Positions 1 through 7,400 of a stretch of 15,732 nucleotides of DNA are shown piece after piece. Under the pieces are notes generated by a model. It worked only from the letters and a program-made list of their open reading frames with translations. It was not told where the DNA came from and did not search any database. The stretch's first letter is position 1. Every line of letters begins with the position of its first letter. The DNA is from CAZFAT01 sp964517075 (lineage in GTDB: Bacteria; Acidobacteriota; Vicinamibacteria; Vicinamibacterales; SCN-69-37). The stretch is taken from the NCBI GenBank assembly GCA_964517075.1, contig CAZFAT010000273.1, positions 1-15,732 of the forward strand, in the 5' to 3' direction. The translations under genes were made by a program, and so were the position numbers.

Positions 1-326
1 GCGACGATGAACTTGCGGACATCGGTGGCGAAATATCGGTAGGCGACGTCGATGGTGATGCCCTGCTCGCGCTCGGCCGTCAGGCCGTCGAGCAGCAGGG
101 CGAAGTCGAGGTCGGCGCCCTGCGTGCCGACCCGCTTCGAGTCGGCGGCCAGCGTCGCGAGGTGGTCCTCGTCCAGCAGGTTCGATTCGTAGAGCAGGCG
201 GCCGATGAGCGTGCTCTTGCCGTCGTCCACGCTGCCGCAGGTGATGAAGCGCAGGAGACCCTTCTGCCGGTGCGCCTCGAGGTACCGCTCGATGTCACGC
301 GCGATCAGGTCGGAGGCGTGCGCCAT
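1..326 (-). CDS. cysN: Sulfate adenylyltransferase subunit 1 (GTPase), N-terminal part, cut by window edge
   Basis: This is the N-terminal 108 residues of the GTPase subunit of ATP sulfurylase, which couples GTP hydrolysis to formation of adenosine 5'-phosphosulfate from ATP and sulfate in the cytoplasm. Visible motifs are the P-loop GSVDDGKST at residues 31-39 and the switch-like EREQGITIDVAYRYF near residues 85-99, both typical of CysN/NodQ in the EF-Tu-like GTPase superfamily. The ATG at 326 overlaps the cysD stop by one base (TGATG), so translation is probably coupled and the two subunits made in equal amounts. The rest of the gene, and whether it carries a fused APS kinase (CysNC), lies outside the window. 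The identification is secure; only the length is unknown. Confidence 0.96.
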   Translation of the reverse strand, partial: MAHASDLIARDIERYLEAHRQKGLLRFITCGSVDDGKSTLIGRLLYESNLLDEDHLATLAADSKRVGTQGADLDFALLLDGLTAEREQGITIDVAYRYFATDVRKFIV

Positions 327-1228
327 CAGAAGTAGCCCTCCTGCTTCTTCTTCTCCATCGATCCGGTCGCATCGTGATCGATGACTCTTCCCTGGCGCTC
401 GGAGGTCCGCGCGAGGAGCATTTCCTGGATGATGCCGGTCAGCGTGTCGGCCTCGCTCGCGATCGCACCGGTGAGCGGGTAGCACCCCAGGGTGCGGAAG
501 CGCACGCGTTTCATCATCGGCTGTTCGCCCGGCGCGAGGGGCAGGCGCGCATCGTCCACCATGATGAGCGTGCCGTCGCGCAACACCACCGGACGTTCCT
601 TCGCGAAATACAGCGGCACGACCGGGATGTGCTCCAGGTGGACGTACTGCCAGACATCGAGCTCGGTCCAATTCGACAGCGGGAACACGCGCATGCTTTC
701 CCCCGTGTGCTTGCGCGCGTTGTAGAGCCGCCACAGCTCCGGACGCTGCATCTTGGGATCCCAGCGGTGCTGCGCCGAGCGGAACGAGAAGATGCGCTCC
801 TTGGCCCGCGACTTCTCCTCGTCGCGGCGCGCGCCGCCGAAGGCCGCGTCGAAGCCGTACTGGTCGAGCGCCTGCTTGAGCCCCTGGGTCTTCCAGACGT
901 CGGTGTGGACGGCCGACCCGTGTGTGAACGGGTTGATGCCGCGCGCCTGCGCGTCGGGATTGACGTGCACCAGGAGCTCCAGGCCGAGCGCGCGCGCCGT
1001 CCGGTCGCGAAACTCGATCATCTCGCGGAACTTCCAGGTCGTGTCGACGTGCAGCAGGGGAAACGGCGGCGTCGACGGGTAAAAGGCCTTCATCGCGAGA
1101 TGCAGCATCACGGAGCTGTCTTTGCCGATCGAGTACAGCATCACCGGGCGCTCGCTCTCGGCGACCGCCTCGCGCATGATGTCGATGCTTTCGGCCTCGA
1201 GCCGCTGGAGGTGGGTGAGTGGCGTCAT
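326..1228 (-). CDS. cysD: Sulfate adenylyltransferase subunit 2
   Basis: CysD is the catalytic subunit of ATP sulfurylase, the first step of assimilatory sulfate reduction. It is a PAPS-reductase/N-type ATP-pyrophosphatase fold enzyme. The PP-loop SIGKDSS lies at residues 33-39, followed by LHVDTTWKFREM (59-70), FGGARRDEEKSRAKER (130-145), RFRTLGCYPLTGA (243-255) and the family's usual C-terminus, MEKKKQEGYF. The ATG at 1228 gives 300 residues beginning MTPLTHLQRLEAES, which lines up with the E. coli protein (about 302 residues). In-frame starts at 1243 (ATG) and 1258 (GTG) would add 5 or 10 residues with no homology support. None of the three has a strong Shine-Dalgarno sequence. It forms an operon with cysN, sharing one base. 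Confidence 0.97.
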   Translation of the reverse strand: MTPLTHLQRLEAESIDIMREAVAESERPVMLYSIGKDSSVMLHLAMKAFYPSTPPFPLLHVDTTWKFREMIEFRDRTARALGLELLVHVNPDAQARGINPFTHGSAVHTDVWKTQGLKQALDQYGFDAAFGGARRDEEKSRAKERIFSFRSAQHRWDPKMQRPELWRLYNARKHTGESMRVFPLSNWTELDVWQYVHLEHIPVVPLYFAKERPVVLRDGTLIMVDDARLPLAPGEQPMMKRVRFRTLGCYPLTGAIASEADTLTGIIQEMLLARTSERQGRVIDHDATGSMEKKKQEGYF

Positions 1229-1502
1229 ACCGGCGTCCCACATGGTTTCACGGACCACGCCCGGCGTGCGAGCGGGTCACCCGAGCCGCGTGGAGTGGCC
1301 GGTGACGACTGACCGTTCGTGCGATGGGCGCCTGACGATCCGTCCGGGCCTGCTGCACGAGGGAGGTGCCCGGGCGGTCGTCCGCGTAGCGAGCCGGCGC
1401 CGCCGAGGCGCCGACCAGCGCCATCACCGCGACGAGGAGCGAGACGACTCCGCTGCGGCGCACGGGACGGGATTGCAGAGTGCCCAGGAGGGCGTCGAGT
1501 CG

Positions 1503-1518
1503 AGCATCCTCGGATGCT
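1503..1518. repeat. 16-bp inverted repeat touching the flippase-gene -10 box
   Basis: AGCATCC-TC-GGATGCT is a perfect 7-bp inverted repeat with a 2-bp centre. Its right arm overlaps the TG of the extended -10 box and its last base is the first base of the -10 hexamer. That position would suit a repressor operator, but the regulator is unknown and a chance palindrome cannot be excluded. Confidence 0.45.
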
Positions 1519-1523
1519 ATAGT
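1515..1523 (+). promoter_or_regulatory. Extended -10 promoter (TGCTATAGT) for the flippase-like gene
   Basis: TGC-TATAGT matches a sigma-70 extended -10 element (TGn-TATAAT) at five of six hexamer positions. No convincing -35 is visible 17 bp upstream, as is common for extended -10 promoters. Transcription would start near 1530, giving a leader of about 34 bases that contains the GGGGAG ribosome binding site. It therefore argues against a start codon upstream of 1530. Confidence 0.5.
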
Positions 1524-1550
1524 GACCGGTCGTCCCACGCGACGTGCGCC

Positions 1551-1556
1551 GGGGAG
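1551..1556 (+). promoter_or_regulatory. Ribosome binding site GGGGAG deciding the TTG start at 1564
   Basis: GGGGAG sits 7 bases before an in-frame TTG at 1564 and downstream of the predicted transcription start. It supports TTG over the upstream GTG at 1480, which lies before the promoter. Confidence 0.5.
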
Positions 1557-1563
1557 TGCCGAG

Positions 1564-2538
1564 TTGCCTGCCAGCGTGCCACCCGGTCCGACACAGACGC
1601 CGCGAGCCGGTTCGCCGCTCAGGCGCCCCCTCATGATCGCGGCGGCGATCGTTCTCCTGGCCGCTATCGCGATCCATCTGGCGCAGCAGTTCGAGGACGT
1701 GCGTCAACTGAGCCGGCTGTCGAGGGGCGTCCTGACGGGTTCGCTGTTCCTCCTGTTCGTCTCCCATCTCGCGCAGAACGAATCGATGCTCCTGCCGCTG
1801 CGCGTGTACCTCCCGCGTCTGGGCTTCTGGGAGCTCTTCCTCGTCCGAACCGGCGGGTTGGTGCTGGGATCGGCCGTGCCTGTGGCCGGTGGCGTTGCCG
1901 TGCGGCTCGCCTACCTCGCACGGCAGGGACTCACCTACACGGATTTCGCCTACGCCACGCTCGTGAGCAACGTGCTCGCCCTCGCCGCCGCGGCGTGTCT
2001 CGCCCTGCCGGCGACCGCCGTGTTCTGGGCCGCGGCCGGCGCCCCGCCGCCTGCCGTGCTCGGACTGAGCCTCGCCGTGCTTGCGCTCAGTGCGACCGCG
2101 CTCGCCGTCCTTCAGGCGCTGCCTCGTCTCGCCCGTCAGGGTCGTCTGTCGCGGTGGCTGCCTACGGCCGCGGGCGCGTCCGCCAGTCGTCCACTCCTGT
2201 GGCAAACCTTCCTGGTGTCGGTGCTCCGCCACGCGGCCAGCTTCATCGCGTTCGGGTGGCTGTACTCCGCAATGTCCGGCATGCCCGGAAGCTTCGTGGC
2301 GGGCGGGCTCGTCTATGCGCTCACCAGCCCGATCCGGATGGTCACCCTGACACCCGGCAATCTTGGCGTCAACGAGTGGGCGGCCGCCGTCGTCGGACGG
2401 GCGCTCGCCTTCGACGTGACGACAGGGCTCCTCGTCAGCGGGGTGTTCCGGGCGGCCTCCCTGGCCGCTCAGGGCGGCGGCGTCCTGGTCGGATGGGCGC
2501 TCGCCGGGTCCTCCGTGCCGTCGGAGCGGAGGCCGTAA
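1564..2538 (+). CDS. Flippase-like integral membrane protein (LPG synthase TM-domain family)
   Basis: This 324-residue polytopic membrane protein belongs to the lysylphosphatidylglycerol-synthase TM-region family (UPF0104/AglD-like, PF03706). Evidence is the run of about eight hydrophobic segments, starting with MIAAAIVLLAAIAIHLA, and the late motif MVTLTPGNLGVNEWAAA, the counterpart of the family's 'TPGGLGxxE' loop. A conserved LFLVRTGGLVLGSAVPVAGG stretch is also typical. Family members are linked to glycolipid or isoprenoid-lipid handling, but few have a proven reaction, so no substrate is assigned. TTG at 1564 is chosen from the promoter and Shine-Dalgarno sequence just upstream; GTG at 1576, ATG at 1633 or an upstream GTG at 1480 are alternatives. 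Its last 70 bases overlap the end of the convergent epimerase gene. Neighbouring glycan genes suggest a role in a lipid-linked glycan pathway. Confidence 0.85.
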   Translation: MPASVPPGPTQTPRAGSPLRRPLMIAAAIVLLAAIAIHLAQQFEDVRQLSRLSRGVLTGSLFLLFVSHLAQNESMLLPLRVYLPRLGFWELFLVRTGGLVLGSAVPVAGGVAVRLAYLARQGLTYTDFAYATLVSNVLALAAAACLALPATAVFWAAAGAPPPAVLGLSLAVLALSATALAVLQALPRLARQGRLSRWLPTAAGASASRPLLWQTFLVSVLRHAASFIAFGWLYSAMSGMPGSFVAGGLVYALTSPIRMVTLTPGNLGVNEWAAAVVGRALAFDVTTGLLVSGVFRAASLAAQGGGVLVGWALAGSSVPSERRP

Positions 2539-3443
2539 GCCTCGACGAGATCGCGCAGGCTCTCCTCCAGGGTCATGCGCGCCGCCCAGCCGGTGGCGCG
2601 GTGAATCTTGGCGGTGTCGGCGACGAGCAACAGCCGCTCGACGGGACGAAGGCGTGACGCGTCGGGTCGTATCTCGATGCGCCGCCCGAGGATGTGCCCG
2701 AGCGCCGCGACGATGTCGGCCACCGAGTGCGCCCCGCCGGTGCCCACGTTGAAGACTTGATAGCCCGCGGATACGGTCAGCACGGCCAGCATCGCGTCGG
2801 CGATATCCCGCGTGTCGATGTAGTCGCGGCGGGCCTCGAGACTGCCGAGCGGCACCTCATTCGACACGCGCAGCGACTCGAGGATGTGCGGGACGACATG
2901 CGGGTTCGTCTCGCGCCGGCCGATCGCGTTCGAGATCCGCACGGTCGTCGCGGCGACTCCGGTCTCTCGACCGAAGGCTTCGATCAGCCGCTCTCCCTGC
3001 AGCTTCGACTCGCCGTACACCTCGATGGGCCCGACCGGCGTGTGTTCCTCCGAACAGGGACCGTCCACGGGCGCGTAGACCGCCGCGGTGGAGGCGAAGA
3101 CGACGCGCCGCACGCCGCCGGAGCGGCAGGCCTCCAGCACGAGGCGCGTGCCTTCGACGTTCACCTGCATCGTCTCCTGCGGACGCGCCGCGCAGTCAGG
3201 GAGGTAGTGGAGGGCCGCCAGGTGAATCAGGGTGTCCGGGCGGGCCTCCGAGACGGCCTCGGCCAGCCGGCGGGGATCCCTGACGTCGCCCTGGATCAGT
3301 CGCGCGCTCGCGGGAAGGTTGTCGGCACGGCCGCGCGACAGGTCGTCATAGGCCACCACCCGATGACCTGCCGCCGTGAGGCGGTGACAGAGCGCGAAGC
3401 CGATGAAACCACAGCCCCCGGTCACGAGTGTGGTCGGCTGCAT
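2469..3443 (-). CDS. NAD-dependent epimerase/dehydratase (extended SDR, UDP-sugar 4-epimerase-like)
   Basis: This 324-residue cytoplasmic enzyme of the extended short-chain dehydrogenase/reductase family probably interconverts or dehydrates a nucleotide sugar. The NAD-binding TGGCGFIG lies at residues 8-15, an acidic cofactor residue is in AYDDLSRG (31-38), GDVRD is at 52-56, and the catalytic set is S118/T119 plus Y143 and K147 in YGESK. A late FNVGTGGAHSV matches GalE-like epimerases. The exact sugar cannot be read from the sequence. ATG at 3443 puts the Rossmann motif at the very N-terminus and starts two bases after the stop of the upstream GT4 gene (TGACCATG), so it is the third gene of an operon. 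Its 3' end overlaps the convergent flippase-like gene by 70 bases, with no room for a separate terminator. Confidence 0.92.
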   Translation of the reverse strand: MQPTTLVTGGCGFIGFALCHRLTAAGHRVVAYDDLSRGRADNLPASARLIQGDVRDPRRLAEAVSEARPDTLIHLAALHYLPDCAARPQETMQVNVEGTRLVLEACRSGGVRRVVFASTAAVYAPVDGPCSEEHTPVGPIEVYGESKLQGERLIEAFGRETGVAATTVRISNAIGRRETNPHVVPHILESLRVSNEVPLGSLEARRDYIDTRDIADAMLAVLTVSAGYQVFNVGTGGAHSVADIVAALGHILGRRIEIRPDASRLRPVERLLLVADTAKIHRATGWAARMTLEESLRDLVEAYGLRSDGTEDPASAHPTRTPPP

Positions 3444-3445
3444 GG

Positions 3446-4621
3446 TCACGCGCGTGGCCCCACCAGGGACGTGAACACCTTCCAGTAGGCTTCGCACATG
3501 GCCTGCAGCGAGTAGCGCTCCTCAGCGACGTGGCGGCAGGCACGCCGCATGTCCGGCAGCCGCTCGCGGTCGGCGAGGACGCGGCGGAGGGTCGCGACGA
3601 CACTGTTGACGTGCTCCGGATCCTCGACGTACCAGCCGGTCACGCCCGCCTCGATCGGCTCGCGCACGCCCGGCAGGTCTGACACGACGCACGGGACGCC
3701 CGAGGCCAGCGCCTCGAGCGCGGCAATCGACAGCCCCTCGCGCGTGGACAGTTGCACGAACACATCCGCGTCGCTCAGGAGGCGGCGCTTCTCGGCCTCG
3801 TCGATGAATCCGACGAACCGGATGGCGCCCGACGCGCGCGCGACGCGCTGCGCGATGGCATCCTGCTCCGGGCCGGTGCCGGCGATGACGAGCGACAGGT
3901 CGTGTCCTTCGCCCACGAGCCGTTCGACCGCGTCGATCAGGACCAGGACGTTCTTGCGCGGCACGAGGCGGCAGATCGAGAGGAGCGAGACGCCCGTTTC
4001 CCTGGAGCGGCCCACTTCGAACGTCTCGACCGGGATGCCGTTGGGGATCACGATGACGTTCGAGACGCGCATCGCGGTGCGGAGGTGCTCTGCGAGGTCG
4101 CGGCCCACGCTGACGACGGCGTCAGCCCGCCGCAGCACGGCGCGCGTCGCCGGCGCGAGCCGCGGCGGCAGCTCGTAGACGTCGGCATTGCCGTGAACCG
4201 TGACGACCAGCGGGCGCCTGACGAGGGCGCGCATCAGCAGCGCGCTGAACCCGAGCGGCAGCGGGAAGTGCAGATGCACCAGGTCCGATTCGAGGGAGAG
4301 GCGCCGCAGCATCGGCAGCGCGCAGACGATGTCCAGCCCCGTGACGACGAGCTTCTTGCCGAAGGAGACCGGCCGCGTGCCGGTGGCGTAGTCCTTCCAG
4401 ACGTCCGGCGCAGGATTCCAGTAGTAGTGCACGGTGAGGAACTCGTACTCCTTTCGCACGCCGGTGTTCGCGAACCGCCGGGTCAGGACCTGGTTGGAGA
4501 GGCGCGAGGACAGCCCTTCCGCCAGCGCAGCGAGCACCATCTGCCCGCCCCCCTGCCGCGGCCAGAAGGTCGGATAGAGGGACAGCAGCCGGAGCCGCTG
4601 GGCGCGGGTGGCCTCGGTCAT
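3446..4621 (-). CDS. Glycosyltransferase family 4 (GT-B fold)
   Basis: This 391-residue retaining glycosyltransferase probably adds one sugar from a nucleotide donor to a surface polysaccharide or lipid-linked oligosaccharide at the cytoplasmic face. GT4 features are a glycine-rich N-terminal loop (RQGGGQ, 22-27), the acceptor-side VTVHGNADVYE (140-150), ISICRLVPRKN-type phosphate binding with R218 and K223, IAGTGPEQD (246-254), and the EX7E motif with E295 and E303 in REGLSIAALEALASGVP. Length is normal for the family. The ATG at 4621 overlaps the stop of the upstream pyruvyl transferase by four bases (ATGA), indicating translational coupling. Donor and acceptor sugars are unknown. Confidence 0.93.
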   Translation of the reverse strand: MTEATRAQRLRLLSLYPTFWPRQGGGQMVLAALAEGLSSRLSNQVLTRRFANTGVRKEYEFLTVHYYWNPAPDVWKDYATGTRPVSFGKKLVVTGLDIVCALPMLRRLSLESDLVHLHFPLPLGFSALLMRALVRRPLVVTVHGNADVYELPPRLAPATRAVLRRADAVVSVGRDLAEHLRTAMRVSNVIVIPNGIPVETFEVGRSRETGVSLLSICRLVPRKNVLVLIDAVERLVGEGHDLSLVIAGTGPEQDAIAQRVARASGAIRFVGFIDEAEKRRLLSDADVFVQLSTREGLSIAALEALASGVPCVVSDLPGVREPIEAGVTGWYVEDPEHVNSVVATLRRVLADRERLPDMRRACRHVAEERYSLQAMCEAYWKVFTSLVGPRA

Positions 4622-5640
4622 GCGACGGCCCGAAGCGCGTTGTGCAGCGCGGACACGCCGGCCCGCGCGGCCGCCTGCAGCTCCGCCAGCGGCCGGTGGT
4701 CGAGCAGTGCGGCGAGCCCGCCCATCTTGTGTGGCTCTCGGTTGGGCAGCACGCGCGTCCGCTTGCCGAGGACCGCGCCGCAAATTGCGGGATGGTAGCG
4801 ATCGGACACGACCTCCGACGCGCCCGCAATGAGCTGCACCAGCTCCGGCACACGGCGGCACACGACCGACGGGACGCCGAGCCAGCGCGCCGCGGACGTG
4901 ATGAAGCGTTCGTCGCGGCGTCGGTCGCTCGTCGCCAGCACGATCGGATGCGGCGACCCCGCCGCAATCTCGCGGTCGCCGTCGAACAGGGCACCGTTCA
5001 CGACACGCAGCGCGCGCGTCCGCAGGTTGTTCGCGCGGAGGAACACGACGCGGTAGGGCGGCTCGAGCGGCGCGGGTCCGAGGTCCCGTTCGTATGGGTA
5101 GAGGAACGCCAGGTCGGCAGACGACACGCTGCCGATGCCGCGCGCCTCCAGGTAGGCGTGCGTCCACGGTTCGCGGGCGATGCGGATCGACGCGCGCGCG
5201 ACGATCGGCAGGGCCGCCGGAGACAGCGGACCGATAGAGTGGCTCGACAGGACGACCAGCCGGCCGAGGTCGGCCGCGACGGCGATGTCGGCGAGCGCGC
5301 TGGGCGCGCGGCGGTCGTAGTCGGCAAGAAACGGCCCGGGCGCGGAAATGATCGCGTCGTACCCGGCGAACAGGGTCTTCCGCCGCGCGTGCCAGCGCGG
5401 TTCGAGCCACAGCTTCACCACCGGCGCGGGCGTGGACTTCCAGTACCAGGCGAACGGGTCGGGGATGAACCGATCGGCGAGTGCGAGGACGCCGTCCAGC
5501 GACTCGGGCGGTGAGGCCGGGAACCCGGCGAGGTCGAGCACCCGCGGACGCAGCTCGCGCAGCGCCGTGAGCAGCACGGTCAATTGCAGAACGTCGCCGA
5601 GGTTGCCCTTGAGCCAGGCGTGAACGACGAGCAGCTTCAT
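4618..5640 (-). CDS. Polysaccharide pyruvyl transferase family protein
   Basis: This 340-residue protein of the PF04230 family (CsaB/WcaK-like) would transfer pyruvate from phosphoenolpyruvate to form a pyruvate ketal on a sugar of a surface glycan. Supporting motifs are GNLGD at residues 12-16, the SHSIGPLS strand (133-140) that usually reads 'GQGIGPL', REPWTHAYLEARGI (156-169), ADLAFL (175-180), and the C-terminal SDRYHPAICGAVLGK (279-293), which corresponds to the family's 'SxRxHxxIxAxxxG'. The histidine is present. Some members have other or unknown activities, so pyruvylation is inferred from family. It is the first gene of a three-gene operon and lies just downstream of a TATAAT box with a leader of only a few bases. 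It is divergent from the GT-C gene. Confidence 0.88.
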   Translation of the reverse strand: MKLLVVHAWLKGNLGDVLQLTVLLTALRELRPRVLDLAGFPASPPESLDGVLALADRFIPDPFAWYWKSTPAPVVKLWLEPRWHARRKTLFAGYDAIISAPGPFLADYDRRAPSALADIAVAADLGRLVVLSSHSIGPLSPAALPIVARASIRIAREPWTHAYLEARGIGSVSSADLAFLYPYERDLGPAPLEPPYRVVFLRANNLRTRALRVVNGALFDGDREIAAGSPHPIVLATSDRRRDERFITSAARWLGVPSVVCRRVPELVQLIAGASEVVSDRYHPAICGAVLGKRTRVLPNREPHKMGGLAALLDHRPLAELQAAARAGVSALHNALRAVA

Positions 5641-5651
5641 GAAACCGCGCG

Positions 5652-5657
5652 ATTATA
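5652..5657 (-). promoter_or_regulatory. -10 box TATAAT for the pyruvyl transferase operon
   Basis: Read on the minus strand this is a perfect TATAAT, 11 bases before the ATG at 5640. A start about 7 bases downstream of the box would leave a leader of roughly 4-5 bases, too short for a Shine-Dalgarno sequence. No clear -35 is visible. Confidence 0.55.
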
Positions 5658-5668
5658 GCCGGCCGCCC

Positions 5669-5681
5669 TGTAGTATCGTCT
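5669..5681 (+). promoter_or_regulatory. Candidate promoter element TG-TAGTAT for GT-C gene 1
   Basis: TGTAGTATCGTCT is repeated almost exactly upstream of the second GT-C copy (9118-9130). TAGTAT is a plausible -10 box 25 bases before the ATG at 5702. It lies only 13 bp from the divergent TATAAT at 5652-5657, so each polymerase would cover the other's promoter. Confidence 0.45.
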
Positions 5682-5701
5682 TCTGCGACCGCCCCACGTT
5701 G

Positions 5702-7366
5702 ATGGCCAGTTCACTGCCGAACGCCCCGGCTCCCTCGAGCGCGGAGATTCCCGGTGCGGCGGCGAGCGGCGCGCCCAGCGGGGCGATGGCGTGGTTCTGG
5801 ATCATCGTCGTCAGCCTGCTGCCGCTCATGGTGATCGCATCCCACGATTTCGGCATGACGTGGGACGAAGATGATCGGCACGAGAACGGCCGCGTCATCC
5901 TCGAGTACTTCGAGGGGAAGCGACCGCGCGAGCAGGCCCATTTTGGCACGATGTACCCCGGGCTGTTCGACGTCATCCCCGCCTGGCTCGAAGGGCGGTC
6001 CAGCGCCGACCGGTACGTCCTGCGCCACCGGGTGAACGCAGTGTTCGGGTGGATCGGGATCGTCTTCGCGGGACTGCTCGCCGGCCGCTTGTTCGGTCCA
6101 TGGAGCGCGATTCTTGCCGCGGTCCTGCTCACCGCCTCGCCACGCTACTTCGCCCATTCGATGAACAATCCGAAGGACCTGCCATTCGCGGCGATGAGCG
6201 TCGTCGTGCTGTACTGCCTGTCGAGGCTCAGTCCCCGCTGGCCGTACGTCACCGCGAGCGCCGGAGCGGCCATCGCCGCCGGGCTTGCCCTGGCGCTGGG
6301 CACGCGGCCCGGCGGTCTCCTGTACTTCGGCTATCTGCCGCTGCTCGTCCTGACGCTCGTCGTCGGACAGCGAATCAGGATGGCCGGCGGCCTCCGCGGC
6401 ATTGATCGCCGCATCCACTGGAGCGCCGCCGCGCAGTTGACGACGCGCGTCGGCGTCGTGCTCGTCGCGGGACTGATCCTCGGCACGATCTTCTGGCCAT
6501 GGGCGCAGGCCTCACCCCTCACCCGGCCGTTCGAGGCCCTGACCAGGGCATCCGCCTATGACTTCGACGGCCCTGTCGTGTTCGATGGCCTCGACCTGCC
6601 GGCCAGCCAGCTCCCCTGGTCCTATCTCCCGACCTGGCTCCTGATCGCCACGCCGCCCGTGGTCCTCGCGGGGATGGTCCTGTCGATCGTCGCGCCCGTG
6701 CGCGGCTGGGGATGGTCGCGGCTCGCGCTCTGGAGCGTCGCCCTGTTCCCGCTGGTGCTCATCGTGGTGCGCGACTCGACCGTGTACGACGGCATGCGCC
6801 ACGTTCTCTTCGTGTATCCGCCCCTGGTCGTCCTCGCGGCATCCGGCTGGACGGCTGTCCTGACGTCCAGGTTCCCGTGGCTGCGAGCCGGAGCGGTCGC
6901 GCTGCTGATTCCGGGAATGGCCACGCTCCTGGCGTTCCACGTCCGCTCGTCTCCGAACCAGGTGGCCTACGTCAACGAGCTGGTGGGGGGTCCGCGGAGC
7001 GCCCTGGGGCGCTACGAGCTCGACTACTGGGGCAACTGCATGCTGCAGGCCGTCGCATGGTCGGCGAACGCCGCCAGCCGGGCAGGCATGCCAGTGGTCG
7101 TCTGGGGGCAGCCGCCACACATCATCGCGTACGATGCGGCGCGCTTCCCGCACGTGATCGTCGCGCCGTCCCGGACCGACCCGCACCACCTGGAGCTCCG
7201 GATGGCTCGAGGCCACGTCAGGGACATGCGGCGGCTGGCCGCCCGAGGCGATGCGGTGCATCGGGTGACCACGGGGGATGGGGCTGTCCTGTGCGCGGTG
7301 TATCCCGGACCCGATTTCGAGGAGCTGCGCCTCCGGTTACCGGCCGTCAGCCGACCCTCCTCATGA
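5702..7366 (+). CDS. GT-C fold membrane glycosyltransferase (GT39/ArnT-like), full-length copy
   Basis: This 554-residue polytopic protein resembles GT-C enzymes that use polyprenyl-phosphate sugars on the outer side of the membrane. After a roughly 28-residue tail and TM1 (about 30-47) comes the loop motif FGMTWDEDDR (50-59); D55/E56 sit where GT-C enzymes carry their catalytic acid residues. NNPKDLPFA (155-163) resembles the 'KD-P' loop of GT39-like proteins. About ten hydrophobic segments follow to about residue 412. A C-terminal domain begins VAYVNELVGG and has YELDYWGN (438-445), like the 'DSNLDWGQ' segment of related families. ATG at 5702 follows a promoter element; an upstream start at 5639 would lie before the promoter. 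The GT2 gene follows after 34 bases. Substrate and acceptor are unknown. Confidence 0.85.
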   Translation: MASSLPNAPAPSSAEIPGAAASGAPSGAMAWFWIIVVSLLPLMVIASHDFGMTWDEDDRHENGRVILEYFEGKRPREQAHFGTMYPGLFDVIPAWLEGRSSADRYVLRHRVNAVFGWIGIVFAGLLAGRLFGPWSAILAAVLLTASPRYFAHSMNNPKDLPFAAMSVVVLYCLSRLSPRWPYVTASAGAAIAAGLALALGTRPGGLLYFGYLPLLVLTLVVGQRIRMAGGLRGIDRRIHWSAAAQLTTRVGVVLVAGLILGTIFWPWAQASPLTRPFEALTRASAYDFDGPVVFDGLDLPASQLPWSYLPTWLLIATPPVVLAGMVLSIVAPVRGWGWSRLALWSVALFPLVLIVVRDSTVYDGMRHVLFVYPPLVVLAASGWTAVLTSRFPWLRAGAVALLIPGMATLLAFHVRSSPNQVAYVNELVGGPRSALGRYELDYWGNCMLQAVAWSANAASRAGMPVVVWGQPPHIIAYDAARFPHVIVAPSRTDPHHLELRMARGHVRDMRRLAARGDAVHRVTTGDGAVLCAVYPGPDFEELRLRLPAVSRPSS

Positions 7367-7400
7367 TGACGTCCGGTCCCGACACCGAGGCCTCCAGGTT

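Larger units (their letters stand above)
1259..1563. other. Intergenic region between cysD and the flippase-like gene
   Basis: These roughly 300 bases separate the divergent cysD and flippase-like genes. The right part holds an extended -10 box, a palindrome and a Shine-Dalgarno sequence for the plus-strand gene (listed separately). On the minus strand a GTG at 1463 opens a 71-codon frame ending at 1248 whose first residues (VRRSG followed by a hydrophobic stretch and ASAAPA) resemble a Sec signal peptide. It has no Shine-Dalgarno sequence and an arginine-rich, featureless remainder, so I do not call it a gene. I see no clear cysD promoter or terminator here. Confidence 0.5.

Noticed and set aside
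374..1312. 312-codon open frame on the plus strand opposite cysD
   Set aside because: Antisense to an unmistakable cysD. Its arginine/histidine-rich translation has no recognisable domain and is typical of GC-rich mirror frames.
1248..1463. 71-codon minus-strand frame with a signal-peptide-like start before cysD
   Set aside because: No ribosome binding site, GTG start, and a featureless arginine-rich remainder. Chance long frames are common at this GC content.
1122..2657. 511-codon plus-strand frame covering the flippase-like gene
   Set aside because: Out of frame with a clear membrane protein; the product is almost entirely arginine, alanine and proline with no membrane or domain pattern.
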